Part shown: positions 25,356 to 32,908 of the stretch, piece after piece
Numbering within the stretch: position 1 is the stretch's first letter
Layout: the number at the start of each line of letters is the position of its first letter
NCBI GenBank assembly: GCA_900551115.1
Contig: URUY01000013.1
Location: 31,935-95,934, forward strand
Length of the DNA: 64,000 nt
Origin: an uncultured Lachnospiraceae bacterium
GTDB taxonomy: Bacteria; Bacillota; Clostridia; Lachnospirales; Lachnospiraceae
Direction of reading: 5' to 3'
Made by a program: the position numbers and the translations under genes
Notes under the pieces: model-generated
What the model was told of the DNA's origin: nothing
The model's database searches: none
What the model saw: only the letters and a program-made list of their open reading frames with translations

Positions 25356-26819
25356 TTAAAACCATACTTCCTTCAATACATTGAGCCGCTCTATGGCCGC
25401 ATCCTCCGGTCCCGTCATGGAGCAGCCTTTTTCTTTGGCATAAGAAATATACTCTAAAATTTCTTTTGTAATCTGTTCTCCCGGCGCCAGGATGGGAATG
25501 CCGGGCGGATAGCACATCACAAATTCACTGCAGATACGGCCTTTCGTTTCCATAAGAGGCAGGGATTCCTTCGGTGCATAAAATGCCTTCTTGGGAGAAA
25601 CCGCCACCTTGGGGTCAATATATTCCTGACTGAACATAACGCTTTCGTCCCGCTTATACTTTCTGTGAATTTCCATAAGGGCGCTTACCAGGCGCTCAAT
25701 CTCCCGCTCCCTGTCCCCGATGGAAATATAAGCAAGAATATTGGCAATATCCCCCAGTTCTACCTGAATATCGTACTCATCACGCAGAATATCATAGACT
25801 TCAATACCGTTTCGTCCGATTCCCAGCGTATTGACGGTAAGCTTTGTCCTGTCAAAATCATAAATGCTGTCGCCGTTTATCATTTCCGCCGAATAAGCGT
25901 AGTAACCGCCTATTCCGTTGATTTCCTTTCTGGCATATTCCGCCAGCGCTTCCACCTTAGCAAACGCCTCCCTGCCCCCAAGCGCCAAATTTTTCCGGGA
26001 AATATCCAAACTTGCCAAAAGCAGATAAGAACCGCTGGTGGTCTGGGTCAGGTTGATAATCTGCCTCACATAACCGGGACTTACTCTGTTTCCGCCCACC
26101 AGTAAAAAGGAGCTTTGTGTCAGGCTTCCCCCCGACTTATGCATACTGACTGCCGCCATATCCGCTCCTGCTGCCATAGCGGAAACCGGCATGTTTTCTC
26201 CGAAATAGAAATGGGTTCCGTGGGCTTCGTCTGCCAGTGCCAGCATGCCGTTTTCATGGGCCAGCTCCACAATCTTTTTCAAATCGGAGCAGATTCCGTA
26301 ATAGGTAGGATTGTTTACCAGGACAGCAACCGCATCCGGATTTTCCCTGATGGCACGCTCCACCTGCTCCACCTTCATCCCGAGCGCAATACCAAGCTTC
26401 TTATCCATATCAGGATTTACATAAACAGGAATGGCGCCGTTTAATACCAGCGCATTGATAACGCTTCTGTGTACATTGCGGGGCAGAATAATTTTGTCGC
26501 CCTGCTTACAGGCAGTAAGCACCATGCCCTGTACGGAGGAGGTCGTGCCTCCCACCATCAAAAACGCCTGTTTTGCACCGAAGGCATCTGCGGCAAGCTC
26601 TTCTGCCTCTTTAATAACGGAAACCGGATGGCAGAGATTATCCAGACATTTCTGAGAATTAACATCTAACCCCACGCACTGCTGCCCCAAAAGCTCCGTA
26701 AGCTCCGGATTTCCCCGTCCTCTTTTATGCCCCGGTACATCAAACGGTACGATTCTGTTTTTTCGGAAATTATAAAGCGCCTCATACACCGGCGCCTTTT
26801 TCTGATCTAACTGATACAT
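25356..26819 (-). CDS. speA: Arginine decarboxylase (Orn/Lys/Arg family, class III)
   Basis: A 487-residue fold-type I PLP enzyme. Its N-terminal substrate region is IVPFDVPGHKRGRGNPELT, the cofactor part has GGTTSSVQGM, LADEAHGTHFYFGE and the Schiff-base lysine Lys228 in SMHKSGGSLTQSS, and the C-terminal domain ends FVMCYPPGIPILAPGE. It lacks the wing domain of the long E. coli enzymes, as do Bacillus SpeA/YaaO-type proteins. Arginine is the most likely substrate because aguA and aguB in the same operon use agmatine; lysine or ornithine remain formally possible. Confidence 0.87.
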   Translation of the reverse strand: MYQLDQKKAPVYEALYNFRKNRIVPFDVPGHKRGRGNPELTELLGQQCVGLDVNSQKCLDNLCHPVSVIKEAEELAADAFGAKQAFLMVGGTTSSVQGMVLTACKQGDKIILPRNVHRSVINALVLNGAIPVYVNPDMDKKLGIALGMKVEQVERAIRENPDAVAVLVNNPTYYGICSDLKKIVELAHENGMLALADEAHGTHFYFGENMPVSAMAAGADMAAVSMHKSGGSLTQSSFLLVGGNRVSPGYVRQIINLTQTTSGSYLLLASLDISRKNLALGGREAFAKVEALAEYARKEINGIGGYYAYSAEMINGDSIYDFDRTKLTVNTLGIGRNGIEVYDILRDEYDIQVELGDIANILAYISIGDREREIERLVSALMEIHRKYKRDESVMFSQEYIDPKVAVSPKKAFYAPKESLPLMETKGRICSEFVMCYPPGIPILAPGEQITKEILEYISYAKEKGCSMTGPEDAAIERLNVLKEVWF

Positions 26820-26843
26820 AAAAACGCCCCTTTTAAAACTTTC

Positions 26844-27614
26844 CTAGAAGATATTCCGCCCGCTGAAGATTTCTATCATTTCTTTTCTGAGATTATCCGT
26901 TATTTCCAGCCTTGTTTTAGGCGGCAGCTCGTATACGTCGCTGTTAAACAGATAATTTTGCAGATCTATTTCTTTAATCAGCATTTTCGTATGGAAAATA
27001 TTGGCTTCATATACGTTAATATCCACTGCGTCATAATGTCTTAAGGTTTCTTCGTCAATATAGTCCTGAATGGAGGTAATCTTATGGTCCATAAACAGCT
27101 TGTGGCCCTCCATATCTCTGGTAAAGCCCCGTACATGGTAGTCCATTGTAATAATATCCGAATCAAAGGAGCCAATAAGGTAATCCAGTGTAGACAGCGG
27201 CGATATCTCCCCGCAGGTTGCCACGTCAATATCCACCCTGAAGGTTGCCAGACAGGTTTCCGGATGGTACTCAGGATAGGTATGTACCGTAATATGGCTC
27301 TTATCCAAATGTGCCAAAATGGTTTCACCGGCATTTTCACAGACAGTGGCACCCGCAGGCACCATAGAGTCCTCCGCAATCAGAATCGTCACCGAAGAGC
27401 CCTGCGGCTCATAATCCTGACTGGAGATATTTAAAACCGTAGCGCCTATCATGTCCGTTACGTTTGTCAGGATTTTAGTCAGACGTTCGGAATTGTACTG
27501 TTCATCGATATAGGCAATGTAATCCTTCTGTTCCCGCTGTGTTTTCGCATAACAGACATCATATATATTAAAGCTCAAGGATTTTGTCAGATTATTAAAG
27601 CCATACAATTTCAT
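26844..27614 (-). CDS. speD: S-adenosylmethionine decarboxylase proenzyme
   Basis: The 256-residue product is of the long bacterial (E. coli-like) class and not the short Bacillus class. The self-cleavage serine is Ser106 in DKSHITVHTYPEYHPE, which becomes the pyruvoyl group. Further family blocks are MKLYGFNNLTKSLSFNIYDV at the N-terminus and DYHVRGFTRD. It supplies decarboxylated SAM to SpeE. The ATG at 27614 (GGAGG upstream) leaves the family N-terminus intact. It is the first gene of the polyamine operon and sits behind a long structured leader with a terminator-like hairpin 67-100 bases upstream. Confidence 0.92.
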   Translation of the reverse strand: MKLYGFNNLTKSLSFNIYDVCYAKTQREQKDYIAYIDEQYNSERLTKILTNVTDMIGATVLNISSQDYEPQGSSVTILIAEDSMVPAGATVCENAGETILAHLDKSHITVHTYPEYHPETCLATFRVDIDVATCGEISPLSTLDYLIGSFDSDIITMDYHVRGFTRDMEGHKLFMDHKITSIQDYIDEETLRHYDAVDINVYEANIFHTKMLIKEIDLQNYLFNSDVYELPPKTRLEITDNLRKEMIEIFSGRNIF

Positions 27615-27646
27615 TTTTACCTCCCTGCCGGAACACAGCCCTTCAC

Positions 27647-27664
27647 ACCTTAGTGTATTAAGGT
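27647..27664 (-). promoter_or_regulatory. Leader hairpin just before speD
   Basis: ACCTTA (27647-27652), six bases, TAAGGT (27659-27664). It lies between the terminator-like hairpin and the ribosome site of speD and has no T-run. It could be part of an alternative structure of the leader. Confidence 0.4.
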
Positions 27665-27680
27665 CTTTCCTGTTTAAATT

Positions 27681-27714
27681 AAAAAAAGCAAGCAATGCAT
27701 TACCATCACTTGCT
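27681..27714 (-). terminator. Terminator or attenuator in the speD leader
   Basis: On the minus strand AGCAAG-UG-AUG pairs with CAU-UG-CUUGCU (11 pairs including two G-U), followed by seven T residues (plus 27681-27687). No clear promoter lies in the 66 bases between it and speD. It therefore either attenuates the polyamine operon or ends a separate RNA. Confidence 0.65.
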
Positions 27715-28078
27715 CACCTGTATTTTTAAAGGTATTCATATTATCAGTTAAAAGCATAAAAACAGCATCTGTAATACTGCCTTACACCTTTCACAATTTA
27801 AAATGAATTTAAAAAACAGATATTTGGTTTAGAGTCTATATAGCAAATATTTTACTTTTACTACTCTTATTGACCGTTTCACAAGTTTGGTGTGCATTTG
27901 CACTGGTTTATAGTAACCAACTTATAAAATTTGAGCTTTTAACTCAATCAATAAGGCAACTAAGTTGCCAATCGGCAGTTGACCCGGCTGTCCGTCTGGC
28001 CTTAACTTACTGCATGGCATGCAGAAAGTGGTCAAAAATATTTGCATGGAAGACAAACCAATACCCGCTTTCCATACA
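27681..28078 (-). ncRNA. Candidate structured leader RNA or small RNA before speD
   Basis: A strong promoter (28085-28113) starts about 400 bases of RNA without a credible protein gene. Pairings seen: 28046-28051 with 28070-28075. A closing stem 27979-27984 with 28030-28035 encloses a hairpin (28010-28015/28019-28024, extended by 28005-28008/28026-28029) and a small GGC/GCC hairpin. Then come 27955-27960 with 27964-27969, 27892-27896 with 27899-27903, and finally the terminator stem. It matches no riboswitch motif I know. Whether it is a polyamine- or SAM-responsive leader or an independent RNA is open. Confidence 0.45.
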
Positions 28079-28084
28079 ATTTTG

Positions 28085-28113
28085 ACTATATCACAGGAAA
28101 ACAGGTACGTCAA
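28085..28113 (-). promoter_or_regulatory. Promoter upstream of the speD leader
   Basis: TTGACG (plus 28108-28113), exactly 17 bp, TATAGT (plus 28085-28090). Initiation near 28078, about 460 bases before speD. Confidence 0.7.
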
Positions 28114-28143
28114 TTAAATTTTTCTTCTAAAGCTCTTCTAAAA

Positions 28144-28785
28144 CTATAATCCCTGCTGCCGGCTGCCAAAATCCTTACTTAACGCAATCATCCGGTTAAT
28201 ATCTTTTTTAAACATCGTTTCCAATTCATCATCATAGCCGTATATGATATCCGTGCGGTACTTGGACAGCTCCGCCTGTATAAAGTCTATGGCCTTGCTC
28301 TTATTCTTGATATTGCAGACATAACGCTTTTTATCTCTTCCGGCAACCATCAGACAGCTTGTTTTCCCCACACGAATACCATAATAACTAAATGTCTGCT
28401 CATATTTATATATCCACAGCAGATTCCTTATGGGAAACAGCATGAGAGTTCCTTTACTATTTATCAGGGCATGTCTCGTCACAACGAATCCTTCCAGCAT
28501 CTGATGCATCGGAATTTCATTATTTATCTGTTCTAATTCCTGAGATGAAAACTGGGCAAGCAGCTTTGCCGTCCTGCCCCGAAGAATCAGCCATATAATA
28601 CCCATACCGATTGCCGGAATAATCATCAGCATCATAATCATGGTCAAATCAAACGGAAAATCCGTAAAAAAGGTTGCAAAAGACAATAAAAACAGTGCCA
28701 GGAAAATAAAAAAGAATATCTTCACTCCCCTAAAGCTCCGGCGGTACATGGTATACAGATTGTTGCAGTTTTCCAATTTTCTCAT
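28144..28785 (-). CDS. Membrane protein of unknown function, 213 aa
   Basis: Two adjacent membrane segments near the N-terminus (about 22-43 and 47-68) are followed by a cytosolic domain of about 140 residues with alternating beta-like stretches (GFVVTRHALINSKGTLMLFP, KTSCLMVAGRDKKRYVCNI). The layout recalls bacterial PH-like domains anchored to the membrane, but I cannot assign it. A GGGAGAGGG site precedes the ATG. It is the last of three same-strand genes (30711 to 28144) encoding small membrane proteins and ends 31 bases before the polyamine-leader promoter. Confidence 0.65.
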   Translation of the reverse strand: MRKLENCNNLYTMYRRSFRGVKIFFFIFLALFLLSFATFFTDFPFDLTMIMMLMIIPAIGMGIIWLILRGRTAKLLAQFSSQELEQINNEIPMHQMLEGFVVTRHALINSKGTLMLFPIRNLLWIYKYEQTFSYYGIRVGKTSCLMVAGRDKKRYVCNIKNKSKAIDFIQAELSKYRTDIIYGYDDELETMFKKDINRMIALSKDFGSRQQGL

Positions 28786-28834
28786 TGAAAGCCCTCTCCC
28801 TCACATATTATTTTTTAATGCAGCTGCATATTAC

Positions 28835-29578
28835 TTACATCCAAAACATCAAAAAAAACGGCAGCAGGAAGTTTATCAAGAACAAGATTCCCGCTATGAC
28901 AATAGCCGCAATGCAGCATATCTTTCCCATCTTTGCCTTTCCCGTAGAATCAAAGTTCATGCTGTTACTGCATTTTTTCAGACCGCTGATGCCAAAAACA
29001 ACCCCGAATATCGGAAAGATAAAAGCAAAAATAACCGCCAAAATGCCCATCATAAAACCTTTTTGTGCATCAGCCGCAGCGTTTGTGGCTGCATTTGCAG
29101 AGGCATCAGTATAAGCAGTCTGTCTGTATTCCGTGTGCGCAGCAGGCTGTGTAAACGGCTTGCCCGCCTGATTATTCATCCAATTTGATGTATAGGTTGG
29201 CTGCTGCGATGGCTGTTTACTGTAGGTCTGTGCCGGTTGCTGATTATAGGCAGGCTGCGAGTATTCATCCTTTATGGGCTGATGAAGCCTTTTTAGCAGC
29301 TCTTCGATACTTGTCTTGTAGTCCTTCTTTGCCCCACCTATGCCGTTCAGCCCGGCTTCTTCACCGAAAGCCCCCTTCAACCATGCTTCTATATGTATAA
29401 TGCCGCTGGTGTAAGACCACTTGAAATATCTTTCGCTCCCCTGTGCCCGGCTTACATAGACCGGCTCGCCTTTCCAGTCAGTACGGGTAAATTGATTTCT
29501 GTAAATATAGGCCTGCATTATTTCACTGACTGCATCCAGCGGTTGGCTGATTTTCGCATCCTCTATGTATCGTGCCAT
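28835..29578 (-). CDS. Membrane protein with Gln/Tyr-rich linker, DUF4190-like end
   Basis: The 247-residue product has a soluble N-terminal domain of about 100 residues, containing the segments FTRTDWKGEPVYVSRAQG and YFKWSYTSGIIHIEAWL. A low-complexity linker rich in Gln, Pro, Tyr and Ala follows (about 105-170). The C-terminus has two membrane segments with a short GISGLKKCS turn, as in DUF4190-type proteins. The N-terminal half has no signal peptide and is probably cytosolic. AGAAGGAG before the ATG supports the start. Function unknown; neighbours are also small membrane proteins. Confidence 0.65.
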   Translation of the reverse strand: MARYIEDAKISQPLDAVSEIMQAYIYRNQFTRTDWKGEPVYVSRAQGSERYFKWSYTSGIIHIEAWLKGAFGEEAGLNGIGGAKKDYKTSIEELLKRLHQPIKDEYSQPAYNQQPAQTYSKQPSQQPTYTSNWMNNQAGKPFTQPAAHTEYRQTAYTDASANAATNAAADAQKGFMMGILAVIFAFIFPIFGVVFGISGLKKCSNSMNFDSTGKAKMGKICCIAAIVIAGILFLINFLLPFFLMFWM

Positions 29579-29642
29579 TGTATTCTCCTTCTGCGTTCTT
29601 CCGTAATATACTTCCTTTTTTATGATTTTACATCATATACTC

Positions 29643-29680
29643 TTTCAGGGCAAGAACCATAGTACGTCCCTGCCCTGAAA
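29643..29680. repeat. 10-bp perfect inverted repeat in intergenic leader
   Basis: TTTCAGGGCA (29643-29652) and TGCCCTGAAA (29671-29680) with an 18-base loop, in the 212-base gap between two membrane-protein genes and about 65 bases upstream of the gene starting at 29578. It may be a leader hairpin of that gene. No T-run. Confidence 0.6.
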
Positions 29681-29712
29681 TATCGGCCTTTATCAGGCAA
29701 TAGCACAAAATC

Positions 29713-29746
29713 GGAGCTGCCATATCACACCGTATATGACAGCTCC
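29713..29746 (-). terminator. Terminator after the 306-aa membrane protein gene
   Basis: On the minus strand GGAGCTGTCATAT pairs with ATATGGCAGCTCC (13 positions, one G-U), 8-base loop, followed by GATTTTG. It lies 45 bases after the stop codon at 29791. Confidence 0.65.
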
Positions 29747-29790
29747 TGCCTCGCCTGACTTCTATAACTTTGACATTTTATAATCTTAAT

Positions 29791-30711
29791 TTACATCTGC
29801 GCGTTTCCGTACTGCTGCTGTTCCTGCTGACCCTTATTAAACAGGCTCTTGAACTTGCCGGAAAGCTTGCAGAGTTTGTCGTACAAATCAAAAGTAATCT
29901 GTGTGGAAGGTGCTACTTCCATGTAAGATACCATCATTTTTACCATCATGTAGCTGTCTACAAATGCGCTTCTGATTACTGCTGCAAACATCAGTGCAAT
30001 AAAGAAAGCAAATGCCCAGTGTACGCCCAGTGCTGCGAAGATTCCGCCAAAGATAAGAAGCGGAAGTAAAAATGCTGCCAGGGAAATACCCAGTACAATC
30101 AGTGTTGTAATCGCTGCATCCTTTAAAAGCTTTTTCCAGTTCTGGAAATAAATGACAACGCCGTCCGCTGCACTCTTGAAGGCTGACTGCTCCTTATGTA
30201 AGAAAGTGTAGCCCAAGCAGCATTCATCAACATAACCAAGTGCAATCTGGACAAACATCTGTGCAAAGGACAAAACAGCGCTTACGCCCGGAATACCGCC
30301 CAACAGACTGTCAACTTTCTGAAGACCCTTCTGAAGCTGGCTTACTGCGCCGCTTACCAGTCTGTCTACTACAAAGTAAACGTTAGCTGTGGCAAAACGC
30401 TCTTTTACCATTGTCTTTGCCGCTTCCAGCTGATTCTCAGGCAGTGTGCCGGTGGTTACAGCCGTTGTTACCATCGCTACATGACCCGCCTTCAGCATAT
30501 AACCAAAGTAGCGGTTCACCCATACAAACACGCCTGCTACCAATACCAGCCAAATCCAGAACGCAATTATCATGCCTCCTTCTTTAGCGAGACTGCCGAT
30601 TCCTACACAGATTGCAAGCATAATCAATGAAAATAAAATCATTGCTACGCCCAGTGCCAGCTTCAGCCAGACAAACTTCATGGTTTTCAAATACACATCT
30701 TTTGTTTTCAA
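29791..30711 (-). CDS. Multi-pass membrane protein, 306 aa, unknown
   Basis: The product has about six hydrophobic segments (for example LKLALGVAMILFSLIMLAICVG split over 17-38, IIAFWIWLVLVAGVFVWV, a pair AAITTLIVLGISLAAFLLPLLI/GGIFAALGVHWAFAFFIAL) and a Gln-rich C-terminus (GQQEQQQYGNAQ). I chose the TTG at 30711, eight bases after GGAGGGAG; the frame is open for 20 more codons but without a ribosome site. The repeated mention of helical LQKGLQKVDSLLGGIPG suggests an amphipathic segment between halves. I do not recognise the family. Confidence 0.68.
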   Translation of the reverse strand: MKTKDVYLKTMKFVWLKLALGVAMILFSLIMLAICVGIGSLAKEGGMIIAFWIWLVLVAGVFVWVNRYFGYMLKAGHVAMVTTAVTTGTLPENQLEAAKTMVKERFATANVYFVVDRLVSGAVSQLQKGLQKVDSLLGGIPGVSAVLSFAQMFVQIALGYVDECCLGYTFLHKEQSAFKSAADGVVIYFQNWKKLLKDAAITTLIVLGISLAAFLLPLLIFGGIFAALGVHWAFAFFIALMFAAVIRSAFVDSYMMVKMMVSYMEVAPSTQITFDLYDKLCKLSGKFKSLFNKGQQEQQQYGNAQM

Positions 30712-30885
30712 TTTTTCTCCCTCCGTAAATAAGAATGTTCGGTTTATGCATAAATATGAAAAAATATGCAATTGATACCGACATTTATACTATAACAGAA
30801 GAAGTATACATTTTCTATAATAAATACTGCACATTTCATTAGTAATCTGTCAATGGATATGCACGATATTGTATATTATTGCACT

Positions 30886-32514
30886 TTAGGGTTTGTTTAC
30901 ATCCGTTTCCAGTACAATTTTACGAATTGGCAGAATACGTCCCGGTGATACAGAAAGCTCATCCACTCCCATTTTCAAAAACTCCTTTGTGAGAGAAGTA
31001 TCCGCTCCCAGCTCTCCGCAGATTCCTGCCCAGATTCCTGCTTTGTGGGCATTGTCCACTACCGTCTTAATCATACGCAGAATGGCCGGATGATGGGAAT
31101 CATAAAACTCATCCAGTTCAGGGTTCTGCCTGTCGATTGCCAGCGTATACTGGGTCAGATCATTAGTACCGATACTGAAAAAATCCACTTCCTTTGCCAG
31201 TTCGTCACTCATCATAACGGCAGCGGGTGTTTCAATCATAATCCCCTGCTCCACCTCTCCGTACTCAATTCCCTGTCCGTCAAGCTCTCTTTTAACCTCT
31301 GCAACGATTTCCTTTATCCGCTTCACTTCCTCTACGGAAATAATCATCGGATACATCACTGCAATATTGCCGTAGGCACTGGCTCTGAAAAGCGCTCTAA
31401 GCTGCGTTTTAAATACCTCCGGTCTGGTCAGGCAGATGCGGATGGCACGCAGACCCATGGCCGGATTTTCTTCATGGGCAAGTTTAAAATAGTCTGCCTG
31501 TTTATCGGCTCCGATATCCAGCGTGCGGATAATGACCTTTTTGCCGGCCATGGTTTCCGCCACCGTTTTATAAACCGCAAACTGCTCCTCTTCCGTGGGA
31601 TAATCGTCCTTTTCCAGATACAGAAATTCACTTCTGAAAAGACCGATGCCACCTGCATCATTCTGCAACACCATCGCCAAATCCTTGCTGTTGCCGATAT
31701 TGGCATAGAGCATGATTTTCCTGCCGTCCAGCGTAATATTTTCCTTGCCCCGCAGATTAAGTAAAAGCGCCCTTGTCTCCTCCTCCGCTTTTTTCCTCTC
31801 CTGCATGGAGGAAAGTATGCCCTCTTCCGGTTCCACATAGAAAATGCCCTTTGCACCGTCTATGATTGCCAGCTTTCCGTCTATGGTATCGTCAAGGGGA
31901 ACCGGCGTACCGATAAGCGCCGGAATGTTCATGGTCTTAGCCAATATTGCCGTATGAGAGTTTAAGGAACCGTGTACCGTTACAAATGCCAGCACCATAT
32001 CCTTATCAAGCTGCACCGTTTCGCTGGGAGCCAAATCATCTGCTACAATAATAGAAGGCTCCGTCACTGTCATCCCACCGTTACCCCCACACAAAATGCC
32101 AAGCATCCTCTCAGAAATATCCTTGATATCGGCTGCACGTTCCCGCATATAAGTGTCTTCCATATCAGAAAACATTTTGTAAAAATTGTCGGAGGTAGCC
32201 GCAACCGCATACTCCGCATTGACAGACTGGGTGGTAATAATATTTTCAATGGCTTCTACAAAGCCTTCATCCTGCAGCATCATCTGGTGGATTTCAAAAA
32301 TAGCGGCATTGGCTTCTCCAATAGACTTTACCGACTTTTCATACAGTTCGGAAAGCTGTTCTATTGCTTCCTTCTGAGACTGTCTGAAACGTTGAATCTC
32401 TGCCTCTGTATCCTCTACTTTGATTCTCTTTACCTGACGCTCGCCTTTTTTATAAATAAATATTTTTCCGATTGCCACACCGTTTGTAACACTTTTTCCC
32501 TGAAAAGTCAGCAT
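30886..32514 (-). CDS. ptsI: PTS enzyme I (phosphoenolpyruvate-protein phosphotransferase)
   Basis: The 542-residue enzyme I has the phosphohistidine His187 in GSLNSHTAILAKTMNIPALIG (split), the PEP-binding Arg region GIGLFRSEFLYL, TLDIGADKQADYF and GICGELGAD near the C-terminus. It takes phosphate from PEP and passes it to HPr. It closes the fruK-fruA-ptsH-ptsI run, 50 bases after ptsH. Placing enzyme I within a fructose operon instead of a general ptsHI operon suggests either a dedicated fructose branch or the only copy; the window cannot tell which. Confidence 0.94.
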   Translation of the reverse strand: MLTFQGKSVTNGVAIGKIFIYKKGERQVKRIKVEDTEAEIQRFRQSQKEAIEQLSELYEKSVKSIGEANAAIFEIHQMMLQDEGFVEAIENIITTQSVNAEYAVAATSDNFYKMFSDMEDTYMRERAADIKDISERMLGILCGGNGGMTVTEPSIIVADDLAPSETVQLDKDMVLAFVTVHGSLNSHTAILAKTMNIPALIGTPVPLDDTIDGKLAIIDGAKGIFYVEPEEGILSSMQERKKAEEETRALLLNLRGKENITLDGRKIMLYANIGNSKDLAMVLQNDAGGIGLFRSEFLYLEKDDYPTEEEQFAVYKTVAETMAGKKVIIRTLDIGADKQADYFKLAHEENPAMGLRAIRICLTRPEVFKTQLRALFRASAYGNIAVMYPMIISVEEVKRIKEIVAEVKRELDGQGIEYGEVEQGIMIETPAAVMMSDELAKEVDFFSIGTNDLTQYTLAIDRQNPELDEFYDSHHPAILRMIKTVVDNAHKAGIWAGICGELGADTSLTKEFLKMGVDELSVSPGRILPIRKIVLETDVNKP

Positions 32515-32564
32515 ACCGTCAGCTCCCTTCCCCGTAATCCGGTTTCTGTTTACATATCTGCCTG

Positions 32565-32822
32565 TTACAGATTCGCCTTTAAAAATTCTTCAATTTTACA
32601 AATGGCTTCATCCTCATCGGCGCCGTCCGCCGTCATAATGATTTCCTGTCCCTGCTTTGCAGCCAGTCCCATTACACCGAATATCCTCTTTGCATCCGCT
32701 GTTTTTCCATCCTTTGAAATGGTAATTGCAGATGAAAAATCTTTTACTGCCTTAATCAGTTCTCCTGCAGGCCTTGCATGAATACCTTCCGGGTCCGTAA
32801 TAACATATTTGAATTCTCTCAT
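32565..32822 (-). CDS. ptsH: HPr phosphocarrier with Arg at position 46
   Basis: An 85-residue HPr. Starting at the ATG at 32822 (GGAGG five bases upstream) places the active-site histidine exactly at His15 (DPEGIHARPAG), which confirms the start. The regulatory site that is Ser46 in Bacillus HPr (KS-I-GVM) reads KRIFGVMG here, so residue 46 is Arg. This copy therefore cannot be phosphorylated there by HPr kinase and should not act as CcpA co-repressor, though it can still carry phosphate to FruA. It sits between fruA and ptsI. Confidence 0.93.
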   Translation of the reverse strand: MREFKYVITDPEGIHARPAGELIKAVKDFSSAITISKDGKTADAKRIFGVMGLAAKQGQEIIMTADGADEDEAICKIEEFLKANL

Positions 32823-32908
32823 GATTTCCTCCATATGATATCGTGATGATTTTTTCTCTATAACCGTTTTGGTCTTATAACAGCTTTTATCTTAAGACAG
32901 CTTTCGTC

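Noticed and set aside
27681..28078. Identity of the leader as SAM riboswitch, tmRNA, RNase P RNA or 6S RNA
   Set aside because: None of the conserved sequence blocks of those RNAs is present, and the AT-rich second half fits none of them.
27870..28113. Short open frames on both strands in the speD leader, including a 22-codon frame starting at 28075 (minus)
   Set aside because: The 22-codon frame would start only a few bases after the predicted transcript start, with no ribosome site; the others have no recognisable product. Hairpins explain the region better.
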